DNA of 60,000 bases from Liolophura sinensis (lineage: Eukaryota > Mollusca > Polyplacophora > Chitonida > Chitonidae), in the NCBI RefSeq assembly GCF_032854445.1, contig NC_088296.1, forward strand, positions 18,157,485-18,217,484. Reading direction: 5' to 3'. The notes under the pieces are model-generated. The model worked only from the letters and a program-made list of their open reading frames with translations. It was not told the DNA's origin and searched no databases. Of the stretch, positions 23,448 through 34,331 are shown piece by piece. The position numbers were made by a program, and so were the translations under genes. Each line of letters opens with the position of its first letter. Position 1 is the stretch's first letter.

Positions 23448-23706
23448 GGGGCCTCCGTGGCTCAGTTGGTTAGCGCACTAGCGCAGCGTAATGATCCAGG
23501 AGCCTCTCAACAATGCGGTCTCTGTGAGTTCAAGACCAGCTCATGCTGACTTCCTTTCCAGCCGTATGTGGGAAGGTCTTGCAGCAACCTGCAGGTGGTC
23601 GTGGGTTTCCCAACGGGCTCTGCCCGGTTTCCTCCCACCATAATACTGGCCACTGTCATATAAGTGAAATATTCTTGAGTATGGCGTAAAACACCAATCA
23701 AATGAA
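23448..23706 (+). mobile_element. SINE-A, full length
   Basis: It runs from GGGGCCTCCGTGGCTCAG to CACCAATCAAATGAAT, with box A and B-like sequences present; no clear duplication of the target. Confidence 0.9.
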
Positions 23707-23750
23707 TACATGTACACCTATGTTATACATATGTTAATGTTTATTTGTGT

Positions 23751-23954
23751 TACTGCAATTCTTCAACCTTTTCTCATGTTTGCAAGGTGTTTATTTAAGC
23801 ATATCCTGAAGGCATTATTCTTTATGGACTGATAAAATTATACTTTTTATGAAGCCTTGAAATTGGCCAATCCAACCAATGTAGTTTTTATCTCCAAAAT
23901 CTAATTATGAATAAGCATGAATTGTCATTTGCAGAAAGGTTGAAGAATTAGGGT
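23751..23954 (+). mobile_element. MITE-1, full length
   Basis: TACTGCAATTCTTCAACC to GTTGAAGAATTAGGGTA, one of the least decayed copies. Confidence 0.85.
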
Positions 23955-24308
23955 AAATGTACTTGTTAAGTTGTCTGGATATCTGGGGGTATTATTAAGA
24001 CTTGCATGCACATACATACATTTAGATGTTTGTGCATTTTTTTTTTTCTGCCAAACAATGTTTTACTTTATGTAAATTTGTTAGTCACAGCATCATTACT
24101 GAGCACAAACAGCCTTTGGCCTGAATGTGTTTGAGTGTAACAGATGCTAGCAGCAGGTACAGTTACATGTTACACAGGTATGTACATGTGTTTTTTACCC
24201 CCCTTGTAAAAGCAGCTTAATGTTAGCACCTGTGGTCAATCAGGAAGAAAAACATCAATGGAAAGTTCAAAGGTTAGGATTATGGGTTTTAGTGTGTTTG
24301 TTGACGTT

Positions 24309-24971
24309 ACAACAGTACTGGTATTGAGACTGACATTGCAAGCTCATTACAGCAGTACCAGTACAGAGATTGACATTGCAAGCTCATTACAGCAGTTCCA
24401 GTTTTGAGACTGACAGTACAATCTCATTACAGCGGTACCAGTATTGAGACTGACAGTGCAAGCTCATTACAGCAGTACCAGTATTGAGACTGACATTGCA
24501 AGCTCATTACAGCAGTACCAGTATTGAGACTGACATTGCAAGCTCATTACAGCAGTTCCAGTTTTGAGACTGACAGTACAATCTCATTACAGCGGTACCA
24601 GTATTGAGACTGACAGTGCAAGCTCATTACAGCAGTACCAGTATTGAGACTGACATTGCAAGCTCATTACAGCAGTACCAGTATTGAGACTGACATTGCA
24701 AGCTCATTACAGCAGTACCAGTATTGAGACTGACATTGCAAGCTCATTACAGCAGTTCCAGTTTTGAGACTGACAGTACAATCTCATTACAGCGGTACCA
24801 GTATTGAGACTGACAGTGCAAGCTCATTACAGCAGTTCCAGTACAGAGACTGACATTGCAAGCTCATTACAGCAGTACCAGTATTGAGACTGACATTGCA
24901 AGCTCATTACAGCAGTACCAGTACAGAGACTGACATTGCAAGCTCATTACAGCAGTACCAGTACAGAGACT
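24309..24971. repeat. 40-bp satellite with higher-order structure, about 16.5 copies
   Basis: Unit AGCAGTACCAGTATTGAGAC + TGACATTGCAAGCTCATTAC. A variant pair (GTTCCAGTTTTGAG / AGCGGTACC) recurs at 24391, 24551 and 24751. Confidence 0.96.
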
Positions 24972-25189
24972 ACATATACATGTTTGTACCTTTGCCTGTG
25001 GCTGTACTTGCAGCTTTTATGAACACTGTTGGTTGCATTTCTTCCTGTCGATGTTTAAAAAAACTTTTATTCCTAAAATGAACTTTACATCAGATTTATA
25101 CATTAAAGCTGTCATATATATACATGTACATTAATTGGACTATTTACTGCCAAAATTTTAATCAGTCTTAAAATGAAAAAATCAACATG

Positions 25190-25216
25190 TTTTTTTTTTT
25201 TGGGGGGGGGGGGGGT
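25190..25216. repeat. Poly-T/poly-G junction
   Basis: About 13 T followed by about 13 G. Confidence 0.93.
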
Positions 25217-25844
25217 TGTCTTTTATTACATTCCTGTTTTGAAATGCTTTTAGTATAAAGCAGATATAGTTTTGGTAAATAAATCATCATTGGAAAAAAA
25301 GATGAACACTACATTATGTTACACTACATTACAGTGCATTACATTACATGTACATGCAGTTTTCAGAAACAAAATCAGATTTGTGAAAATTGCAGTACAT
25401 TTTTCTCCTCTTTGACAACAGCTGCATGTAATGGCAATTAGAGCCGCAGATTTGAGCCATCTTTTTAAGCATCGTCAAACAACATTAGATTTGCTCACTC
25501 TGTTGTTTCACATGCGGATTTTGCTAAATGTGTTTCTGTTATGCCAAATTGGCTTTATCAAATCAAGTTGAGGGAAAACACGGAGCAATCCAATCTTGCC
25601 AGCCTGACAACATTTCTGCAGGCTTTCAAGATAGCTGCTGAATGCGATATTGGGTCATGTTATACTTTTTAAAAAATAAATCATAAAACAGTGTCTTTGA
25701 TGGAAGTTTGCTCATATTTTATAGACTAGTGGCCTTGGACATGTGAAGGGCTTTAATGAAAACTTTCAGAGGTTTCTGTGCATGGTTAATAATCGTGTGC
25801 GCTGATGCTAAGAGAATTAATGTCTGGACAGAAATATTGATAAA

Positions 25845-26065
25845 TACTGTGAATCTAAAAACTTTTCTACCACTGAAGCACTTTTTTCGCTGGAAGTTAT
25901 GCATACAATTATTATGAAAAAAATGTTAATAATGATTTGTTTGTGTCATTAAAGATGCAAGCTTCATAAAACTGTGCATAATATTTCTCCACACCACATA
26001 GTCCTCTCAGAATGCGTTTAAATATGGGTTACAGAGGCAGTTGAAAAGGTTGAAGAATTAGGGTA
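25845..26065 (+). mobile_element. MITE-2
   Basis: TACTGTGAATCTAAAAAC to GGTTGAAGAATTAGGGTA; it shares ATTAAAGATGCAAGCTTCAT and CAGTTGAAAAGGTTGAAG with the 6618 copy. Confidence 0.76.
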
Positions 26066-26118
26066 TGTTGGAGTGGGATTCCTGAACAGCAGCCTGCTCG
26101 ACCATGCCTTACAAGTGG

Positions 26119-26357
26119 AGCACTAGCTAGCGCAGCGTAATAACCCAGGAGTCTCCCACCAATGCGGACTCAGTGAGTTCAAGTCCAGCTCATGCTGGCT
26201 TCCTCTCTGGCCGTATAGTGGGAAGGTCTGGCAACATTCTGCGGATGGTCGTGGGTTTCTGCCCAGTTTCCTCCCACCATAATGCTGGCCATCGTCGTAT
26301 AAGTGAAATATTCTTGAGTACGGCGTGAAATACCAATCAAATAAATAAGTAAATAAA
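26119..26357 (+). mobile_element. SINE-A, head degraded
   Basis: AGCACTAGCTAGCGCAGCG onward, box B GTTCAAGTCC intact, tail AATAAATAAGTAAATAAAT. It follows a MITE ending at 26065. Confidence 0.86.
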
Positions 26358-26427
26358 TTTTGTATAAAATAAGAGGAATTCCTCCCAAAAGAGGACAAAT
26401 CTTATGCCTGATAATCTCATCAAGTGC

Positions 26428-26570
26428 ATTTTTAGAGGCAAATAAATGTCACAAACTTTTATTTTTGGCAATGAAACTTTTCAATTTTTCCAGTAGAATA
26501 TCCTCCTATGTTTCAAGCAAACCTCAAAACACATTTTTCCAAAATCAAATCTTTCCAAAAACTTTCAAAA
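26428..26570. repeat. Dispersed repeat R4, copy 2
   Basis: TTTTAGAGGCAAATAAATG and GCAATGAAACTTTTC are shared with 29630; the Phe/Ser-rich second part is shared with 1738. Confidence 0.5.
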
Positions 26571-26573
26571 AAA

Positions 26574-26754
26574 AGATGGCCAGCATTATGGTGGATGGAA
26601 ACTGGGCTCTACCCACGATCATCCGCAGGTGGCGGACATACGGCTGGAGAGGAAAATCAGCATGAGCTGGACTTGAACTCACAGCACATTGGTGAGAGAC
26701 TCCTGTGTCATTGCGCTGTGGTAGCGCGCTTACCAACTGAGCCACGGAGGCCCC
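26574..26754 (-). mobile_element. SINE-A, 3' domain missing
   Basis: Head complement GAGCCACGGAGGCCCC at right; body shortened. Confidence 0.85.
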
Positions 26755-26767
26755 ATTATACAAAAAA

Positions 26768-26852
26768 TACATCAGAGAAATGTTCAGAATTTTAAATTCA
26801 GAAATGCTAAAAATGAGTGTGATGTATTGTTTCCTCTTATTCCTCGAAGTGT
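26768..26852. repeat. Dispersed repeat R5, copy 1
   Basis: CAGAGAAATGTTCAGAATTT and TGATGTATTGTTTCCTCTT recur at 50150-50242. Confidence 0.6.
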
Positions 26853-27040
26853 ATATAATATAATATAATAATAATTATAGGTCATTTAGGATATTCGGTC
26901 TTGAGTCTTGATGTATAACTCAATGATCCTTCTGTTCATGCATGTGTACCTGTAGTACATGCGTTTGCATGGAATTCTGTGCATGGATTAAACCTTTTGC
27001 ATATTGCATATTGCATATATGCAGCTATATTTTTTTCAAT

Positions 27041-27270
27041 CTCAATTGGTAGGCGAGCTAGCACAGCATAATGACCCGGGAGTCTCTCACCAATGTAGTC
27101 GCTGTGAGTTCAAGTCCAGTTCATGCTGGCTTCCTCTCCGGCCGTACATTGGAAGGTCCTACAGCAACCTGCGGATGGTCGTGGAATTCCTCCCACCATA
27201 ATGTTGGCCGCCGTCGTATAAGTGAAATATTCTGGAATATGGCGTAAAACACCTATCAAATAAATAAATA
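27041..27270 (+). mobile_element. SINE-A, first bases missing
   Basis: CTCAATTGGTAGGCGAGC replaces the normal box A region; tail at AAATAAATAAATAT. It is in tandem orientation with the full copy 57 bp downstream. Confidence 0.86.
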
Positions 27271-27327
27271 TTTTTTTCAATTACAAATGTGCGTGTGCAT
27301 GTAAAACAGTTCTTTACTCTCCAAAAA

Positions 27328-27583
27328 GGGGCCTCCGTGGCTCAGTTGGTTAGCGCGCTAGCGCAGCGTAATGACCCAGGATCCTCTCACCAATGCGGTT
27401 GCTGTGAGTTCAAGTCCAGCTCATCCTGGCTTCCTACGTGGGAAGGTCTGGCAGATACCTGCGGATGGTCATGGGTTTCCCCCGGGCTCTGCCCGGTTTC
27501 CTCCCACCATAATGCTGATTGCCGTCATATAAGTGAAATATTCTTGAGTATGGCGTAAAACACTGATCAGATAAATAAATAAA
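27328..27583 (+). mobile_element. SINE-A, full length, with target-site duplication
   Basis: Best complete copy of the main SINE family. The head GGGGCCTCCGTGGCTCAG contains a pol III box A (TGGCTCAGTTGG), and box B (GTTCAAGTC) follows about 65 nt later, wider than in an ordinary tRNA. The middle is a conserved body (GGAAGGTCTGGCAG, CGGATGGTCATGGG, CTCCCACCATAATGCTG). The 3' domain reads AAGTGAAATATTCTTGAGTA and ends in an AATA-repeat tail. A 13-bp duplication flanks it (TACTCTCCAAAAA at 27315-27327; TACTCCCCAAAAA at 27584-27596, one mismatch). This is a tRNA-derived SINE; the named superfamily cannot be fixed by eye. Confidence 0.92.
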
Positions 27584-28154
27584 TACTCCCCAAAAAAAAA
27601 GGAAGAATAGCCTGAATAAACCTTTTAGATGTACTTGTAGCTGATGGCCAACTTGATGTATTATTCAGATGGATGAAAAATGCAAAAACAGCTAATGTAC
27701 TTATATTGATGAAATTTCAGCAAATAGCAGCACAAATAAACATGTATTCAAGGTCATTGGTCAAAGGGTGACACATCCTGCCGTTAAATCTAACATTGAA
27801 AGTTTTGTAACTTGTTTGCAATCAGAAACATGTATAAGGAGAGCTAATATATGTGTTCATTGTGAATGGTCAGGTATATCCAAGTAGACAGTATGACCCA
27901 GTATTAGTTGACCCCAGCAAATGTGAATTGCAAGTGCCTCATTAACTATTCATGTGTTTATATTGGAGTTGTTATTAAAACTATGTGACAGATGGCAGCT
28001 GACATTTATCTGTTTGTTAAAGTGTCAATTAGCAGAGCACAATTTACTAATACAAATGTAGAATAAAATGCATGCAGAATAAAATCAATTATTTGTAATG
28101 TGAAACTTAGGTAACCTGATTTTACTTTGACATTGCGCATACAGTGCCCATCAT

Positions 28155-28181
28155 TATATATATATATATACACACACACAC
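28155..28181. repeat. (TA)n(CA)n microsatellite
   Basis: Compound run 40 bp upstream of the exon-like segment at 28224. Confidence 0.95.
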
Positions 28182-28223
28182 CCCTTGCACACATTTCTGT
28201 GCCATTGCTGATGGTTATTTCAG

Positions 28224-28309
28224 CGTGTGTTAAGGAGATTCAAGACATCAAGTATGGAAACTTTTGTTATCATCAGATCCAGAGAGAAGTGTTCATCCCA
28301 GGGATCCCT
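28224..28309 (+). other. Exon-like segment in APC intron 1
   Basis: The segment is preceded by GGTTATTTCAG (ends 28223), which has a poor pyrimidine tract, and followed by a strong donor GTAAGTAT (28310). The 86 bp are open and read CVKEIQDIKYGNF, CYHQIQREVFIPGIP. Its length (86, remainder 2) means it cannot be inserted between APC exons 1 and 2 without shifting exon 2 into a frame with an early stop. It may belong to a nested gene, an old retrocopy or a decoy exon, or be chance. No family recognised. Confidence 0.25.
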
Positions 28310-28330
28310 GTAAGTATAGCGAGCGTCAGT

Positions 28331-28530
28331 ACGAATACTGTACGAATTAGGATACTGTATGTACATGTACGAATACTGTACAAATTAGGATACTGTATAT
28401 ACATGTACATGTACGAATACTGTACGAATTAGGATACTGTATATACATGTACGAATACTGTACGAATTAGGATACTGTATATACATGTACGAATACTGTA
28501 CAAATTAGGATACTGTATGTACATGTACAA
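28331..28530. repeat. 38-bp minisatellite, about 5 copies
   Basis: Unit ACGAATACTGTACGAATTAG + GATACTGTATATACATGT. One unit has an extra ACATGT. Confidence 0.93.
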
Positions 28531-29117
28531 ATACCTAAAGCTCTTGACATATTATTCTTCAAGTGACCCAGTTTACTTGATTCTAATTGTACCTTTATGT
28601 AGGTAAAAATGAGGAAGTTTTTTGGTGAAGTTTGATATATATGTATATGTGTTTCTTATCAGGAAAACCCGACCCTAACGACCCTAACCATGCAGATTTG
28701 AAGTTATTTATGTGGTTCTGAAATTGAATGTGCATTTTTCCAGGTCCGTATCAAACTTGCATATTGAAGACCTTTCTGTGCTTCCGAAAGTGCATGTTTC
28801 ATACCTGTCAGAGTGCCTCTGCCAAGCCACCAGTGTTTGACACTGCCATTGGGCCTCTACGTAGTTTTACATCAGTAACACGATTCCCTGCAGTCAGCAT
28901 CCACTGAAAACTGGTACAGCTGACCCCACCTGTGTTAGCCTGATTACAGGTACACACACAGGTAGATATTGATCTGCTGTGTTTGTTTGTTTAGGCTGAT
29001 TGCAACCTAAACGGGTATGTGTAACACCTGATATGGATATATTTTACACTGATATATTACACATGTAAATGAATTCATGTACATGCTACAGGGAAAATAG
29101 ATTTTGTAAATTGAATG

Positions 29118-29227
29118 ATGCCTTCGTCCTGGTCATATGACCAGTTAAGTACGACCTTAAATTGTTAAGTACGACCTTAAATTGTTAAGTACGACCTTAA
29201 ACCCCAAGCGCTCATTCCCTCACTCAT
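29118..29227 (+). mobile_element. SINE-B 3' end with triplicated segment
   Basis: CCTTCGTCCTGGTCATATGACC is followed by three copies of TTAAGTACGACCTTAAA, then CCCCAAGCGCTCATTCCCTC. Confidence 0.8.
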
Positions 29228-29631
29228 GTTTCCATATGAACAATGAAAGCAGTGTTAAGGTTTACCTACATAGGGAGGAAAGCATCAGTGTGGAGTTGAC
29301 CTTGATATTCTGTGGCTATCAGTTACAGTGTCTGTTGGAGCAGTATGAAATGCTGACATTTGTGTGTTGCCACTGTTTAGTCCACTTCAGCCTTGTCCTC
29401 CTTGTCAGGGAAATAGTGGAAGAGGGTTAACAGGGGTGGGTAGGGAAATTGGCTGTCAAATATATCTGGGGTGTCTGCATGGTTTATTGCTTGTTTAGCT
29501 CAGTGGCTTTAGAGAAATAAATGGGTTTTTTTTCAGATTTTTGGATAGGTAGTAGTAGTGGTTATAGTTTTTGGATAATTTTTTCAATGAAAAACCAACT
29601 GTTTGCCCTAAAAATGTGCAGGAAAAAGTCT

Positions 29632-29725
29632 GTTTTTAGAGGCAAATAAAGGTAGTAAAATCTTAATTTTGGTTCTGAAACTTGCGTTTTCTCCCAGTTA
29701 CTGGGATATCACCCTTGATGTACAA
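29632..29725. repeat. Dispersed repeat R4, copy 3
   Basis: TTTTTAGAGGCAAATAAAGG followed by TTAATTTTGGTTCTGAAAC. Confidence 0.5.
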
Positions 29726-29927
29726 GCTTAAGGGATACAGAATCAATTCTGATTGGCTAGTGTGAGGGATAGGCAAGTCTAGGCTATGCCTTACCAAAGC
29801 TGAATTTTAGGTGTGGCACATTTATTCAGGTACAAGATTTAACCCGGGAAGCCCTATCTCCACTGTCAGCCAATCATCGCCGATTCTGTATCCCTTTTAA
29901 AGCCCCTTTCTGAGATGAGTACATATG

Positions 29928-30120
29928 CACTGTATTCCTAAAATGATGCAGAGTTACCAATATTTTGAAACATTCAATATTTGCATGGTTTTATGAAGCT
30001 TCCTTATTTTTAATGACAAAAACGAATCATTTTTGGTGTCATTTTCATAATAATTGTGTGCATAAATTCCACTGAAAAAGTGCTTTGAATAGTGGTTGAA
30101 AATATTGAAGATTTACAGTA
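29928..30120 (-). mobile_element. MITE-2, reverse, decayed
   Basis: TTTTATGAAGCTTCCTTA, GGTGTCATTTTCATAATAA and CACTGAAAAAGTGC; it ends in GATTTACAGTA. Confidence 0.65.
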
Positions 30121-30519
30121 TAAATCTTTATAGCCATTTTCAGAATGTTTGATAGACCAAAAAGTTAAGGATGCCAAAAAGTGTAGTTTAAAAGATACTC
30201 AATGGACACTGGATTATTGTAGGCAGCCAGAGCTTTAGAGTACAGGGTAAACGCACTTCTGTTAACATATGGCACTGTCAATGATTAATGGCTCTCAGAA
30301 TTCCTGGTAATTCTGACATCCTTCTGGAATGTGAACTGTAATTGGTTGAAAAATTCCAGCCTGTCAAACATATGGTGATTGGTCAGTTGAGGTTAGCTGA
30401 CCTTATGCCCAGAGGTCAGCTTGAACCTTTACCAGAATAGTGGCCTTCTTGAGGTTATGACCTACTTTTAGCCAGGTCATTTGGTCTGTACACACAAAAT
30501 CCATGCAATCCAATTAAAC

Positions 30520-30618
30520 GTCTGCTTGATGGTTTGGATTTTTGCTTGATGGTTTGGATTTTTGCTCGATGGTTTGGATTTCTTGATAATGTGGACTTCT
30601 TGATCATTTGGACTTACA
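30520..30618. repeat. About 20-bp minisatellite, 3-5 copies
   Basis: TGCTTGATGGTTTGGATTTT three times, then weaker CTTGATAATGTGGACTT forms. Confidence 0.88.
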
Positions 30619-31992
30619 TGTAAACATAGATTTGCTCTTGAAAGTGTCAGAAAACGGAAAATAGGGCCCCGAAAGTCCTTTTTCCTTCATGATTGCATTA
30701 GAACATAGATGAAAAGTTATTGAGGATGTTCTGAAAACCCTTGTTTATAATGTAGAGACACAAATTCTAGACGAAAGTCCATTGATAACTGAAATGGTAA
30801 AATTCATATATCGTTTCAAGTACATTTTAAGGGCACATCTTTGAAGGATGAAAATGCAGTCAGAATTTTATGGAAATTTTGGAAATTCCATTTGTTTCCA
30901 TCTGAATTTTGATTTGATTTGGACACGTTAATTGTTTTAAGGGACAAGACGAAACTCCAGCAACTTCTCAAAATTAAAACAAGCTGTGGTGTATATGAAC
31001 CTTGATAAATTCATGGCCTCCAGTCATTTACCTCCTGCTGTAAAGAAGAGATTCGTTACTCAGTAATCCTAATCTGTTTCATTTAATAGAGCAACATTGA
31101 CGAACTGTTGTCATTTGAACTGTTTTGTTTCTTGTATCGAAAGGTAGAACCTTAAATGCTACGTTAAAAAGAAAACATCCCGTTAAACGTTAGAGTTTCT
31201 ATGGCACATGAACATACAGTTAATTGCATTATTTCAATAATGTTAGGTTTTAACAGTGTTAGAATAAAAGAACAGGAAAGTGAGAAATTCTGCAAATTCT
31301 GTTGAAAACAATTTAATTTTTGTGGATGTTTTTTTTTTTTATATTTTTTATCTCTTATCATTAAATTTCTGTAATAAATTTAAAAGGAACTGCAATAGTG
31401 TTGCCAAGAAATAACAGCAGGACAATTGTTGTGTTCATCCCTAAAAGTTACCTGACGTTTTTGGCAACTCAGAGGACAAAATTTCTCTGCACTTAACTGT
31501 TGGCCTAACTGTTGGCCAATATATGATTAAATGTTATGGGTGCTTTAGGTTTGACATGTTACTGTTTTAATAACTGAGCAGGGGGTTTATTTGCAGTCAC
31601 CGTGATTTTCATACGGGGTGCAATACTTTGCTTCCAGTCTTCCGTGCAATATCATTGTGTAGCTGATGTTGTTGTTGGATTAGCTTCATTGCTTGGGTCA
31701 GTTATTGAGCCATTAGTCGATTGGTAAACCCAAATTTAAGTAGGCTGGTCGTTTCGAGGGATCGATATATTTCGTTCCCCTGCCAACAACTACAGCATTT
31801 CTAGAGTTGCACTCCTGCCCCCATGAGCTTCATGTCGCGATATGTTGCAAGTTGCATCAGTTTGCTCAATGGAAAGCCATGGGAACAGGCCTCAGCCCCC
31901 TATTAAGTTCCCATAAGCGACAATATTATTAGCGCTGTAGCTAAGTCCCAATCATTCCATGGTCAATAAGCTTTGGTGCATACCTGGCCCTG

Positions 31993-32089
31993 CCTTTGAC
32001 AAAATCTTGACATAGGTTGGCCGTCAAAATCTGGACCTTTCCATGCTGGCAGCTGGGAGGGGTGCCTAGCAACCCCAAGGGGACGTCAC
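31993..32089. promoter_or_regulatory. Possible regulatory cluster in APC intron 1
   Basis: Within 100 bp: CCTTTGAC (TCF/LEF-like core CTTTGA) at 31993, GGTGCCTAGCAACC (close to an RFX X-box) at 32061, and GACGTCAC (CRE-like) at 32082. The surrounding 31700-32300 is unusually free of repeats. Motif matches of this size occur by chance; function is inference only. Confidence 0.25.
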
Positions 32090-33226
32090 TCGCAGCCTCA
32101 TTACCACCTGTCTCCTTCTGTCCTCTCGCCCAGAATTTCAAACTTTCATCATTAAAACTCATACCTGCCTACAGCTTAGACAGTTTCCATCATTTTGGTA
32201 CCAAGCATGCACCTGTACACCAAAAACGGCAGGTTGGCAGCGAAGAAAAGACTTTAAACCTTAAAAATACACAGAATTACATTCGTCCCTGAGAAATGGA
32301 AGTGCTAATGGGGCCCTGATTCCAACAGGGTAATTTTTATTTTCGTAACAAGAAAAGTCTCGTACCTTTTCTGAGAAACGCAATTTTCCAACGAAGTGAT
32401 GTTTTTACAAATAAAAGGCACTGCTGTGAATCCACTCAAACACCATTTTGGGAAAACTGATCAAAGTAGCAAAATTTCATGTATGTGCAAATTTTCACTG
32501 CCAAATATTCAATCGGACACTTGTCATAAATTTTGACGGATAAGAACATTTTTCTAGCCGGATGTGTCCAACAAGTCAGCGGTAATTTCGAACCCTGAAT
32601 AACATCCCAACATGTCAATTAAGCCGTTGGGGTTTTTTACTTAAGTCATTAAGATTTATAAATTCCTCATCGCTCCACCTGTGCCTACTACTTCATAGCT
32701 CTTGCCGATCCTCTCCAGAGGATATCTTGGATGAAGTGAAGGGATGGTTTGATGTGGAATAGATAATGTGTTTTGCCGAATTTTGAGGCTGCCATTCTCA
32801 TTATGTGTTGGCATGTGGGTCACAGGCAAGCGGGAGTTGAGAGAAGGGCTGTGGATGTTTTGTGCCGTTTTCGGACACATTTCTGGCTCAGGTCCAGACT
32901 AATCCCGGAACCACCACAAAATTCTGCTCTGCATATTGGTGATTTATCAAAGCTCAAGCTGGCACAATGGCAGATTGACAGTAATTGAGAAACAACATAC
33001 AGTTTCTCGCATTTCTTACAAAATAATAATAAAAAAAAAAGAATCATCTCAGATGTGTCTGTATATTGAGCTCAAGTGAGTGTTCTTGACTGATAAACCT
33101 AATTACTAGTGCTGTCTTACTTATATTATGCTCTTGATATATAACACGGATTTAGTCAGAATTGAAAATCGTGCTGTGAGATGTTTTTATATGCTTCGCA
33201 TACATGTATCTCTCTCACCGCCAATA

Positions 33227-33444
33227 TTGCTGGCTCAGATTGTTTAGGAGGGAGTTCGTCAGCTGCAACTATCAGGCCCTTGACCAGTGAGGTCGCGTGT
33301 TCAATTCCAGCTCTCGCTACTTTAGGCTGAGGCTTTAAGTCAGGGGATTTGTCAGGTACCACAACAGGCACACCAGCTTCCACCTTCCATAAAACTGTAC
33401 AAATATTCTTGAACATGATGTTAGTGAACAATTACATAAGTAAA
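33227..33444 (+). mobile_element. SINE-like element of a third type, old
   Basis: A box B-like GTGTTCAATTCC at 33298, a body with CTGAGGCTTTAAGTCAGG, and a 3' part ACAAATATTCTTGAACATG resembling the SINE-A 3' domain. The head is unclear. Confidence 0.5.
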
Positions 33445-34113
33445 TCATGGCTACACTCTCTCTCTATCTTAAAGGTAGATTTTTGCTAAAATCAGGCCAC
33501 TGCTAGGGAATTGACCATTCCTCATTTGGCTCTCTCGCATGAAATATTTCAAGCAAAATAATTCATGTATTTTTTGGGCTTAGAACAGAATTTTTGTTGA
33601 AATTTACATTTTGGTTGAAAATAGATACTGATTAATTATCTCCATCAATGTTTATGGAAGCAGGAAACTGTTTATAAAGGATGAATCAACATTTGTCTTC
33701 GGGAGTCCCATTTATAGTTTTTCTCCTTATTTTCCCAAATTTCCCTGACTGCTTTGTTAATTTCAACAGACTAGATTTTTTTCAAAGACAAGCTCACAGA
33801 CTTTTCAGGCTAGTCCATGATGAAGATGATGGTGGTTTTTGGTTGTACTTTATGAAGGAATATGTCAGTCAAAGTTTAATATGTGAAGAATAGGAAGAAA
33901 AAATTTGGCGGCACATGTAGTTCAGTCCCTGTGACAGACGGGAGCATTTTGTCAAGATTGTCGTAACGTCATACATTTCCGCCCCAAACACCATACATTA
34001 ATTTTTCAGTAATTGAAGGGAAACTGAGCAAGAAAGCTACATAGGTTTGGTCAGGTGTCGTTTGCAAGGGCTGTCAGCAACTTGACAGTTCTAGGTACAT
34101 GTACATATATAGT
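33445..34113. other. Intronic, nothing recognised
   Basis: Unique AT-rich sequence. Confidence 0.6.
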
Positions 34114-34331
34114 GTACCCAAATTTCCGACCTTTTCACTGATTGAAGAGCAACAGTCAGTACACTTTATGAACCCTTTCACAAGCTTGCCGTTGGAGACA
34201 CATCTACATTGGTTGGGTTGGCCAGTTTCAGATCCTCACAAAACGCATAATTTCATCTGTCTACACAGAATAGTGCCATTACAAGATCCTTGGATAAACA
34301 CTTTGCAAACAATAAAGACACGACTGTAAAA
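34114..34331 (-). mobile_element. MITE-1, reverse, decayed
   Basis: ACATCTACATTGGTTGGG and CTACACAGAATAGTGCCATT are clear; the ends are mutated. Confidence 0.68.

Larger units (their letters stand above)
30121..33226. other. Long repeat-poor intronic stretch
   Basis: 3.1 kb without SINEs or MITEs apart from the small minisatellite at 30520. Includes the candidate regulatory cluster. No exon seen. Confidence 0.55.

Noticed and set aside
27328-27430. tRNA gene in the SINE head
   Set aside because: It has box A and box B but no proper anticodon stem and excess length between boxes; it is the tRNA-derived part of a SINE.
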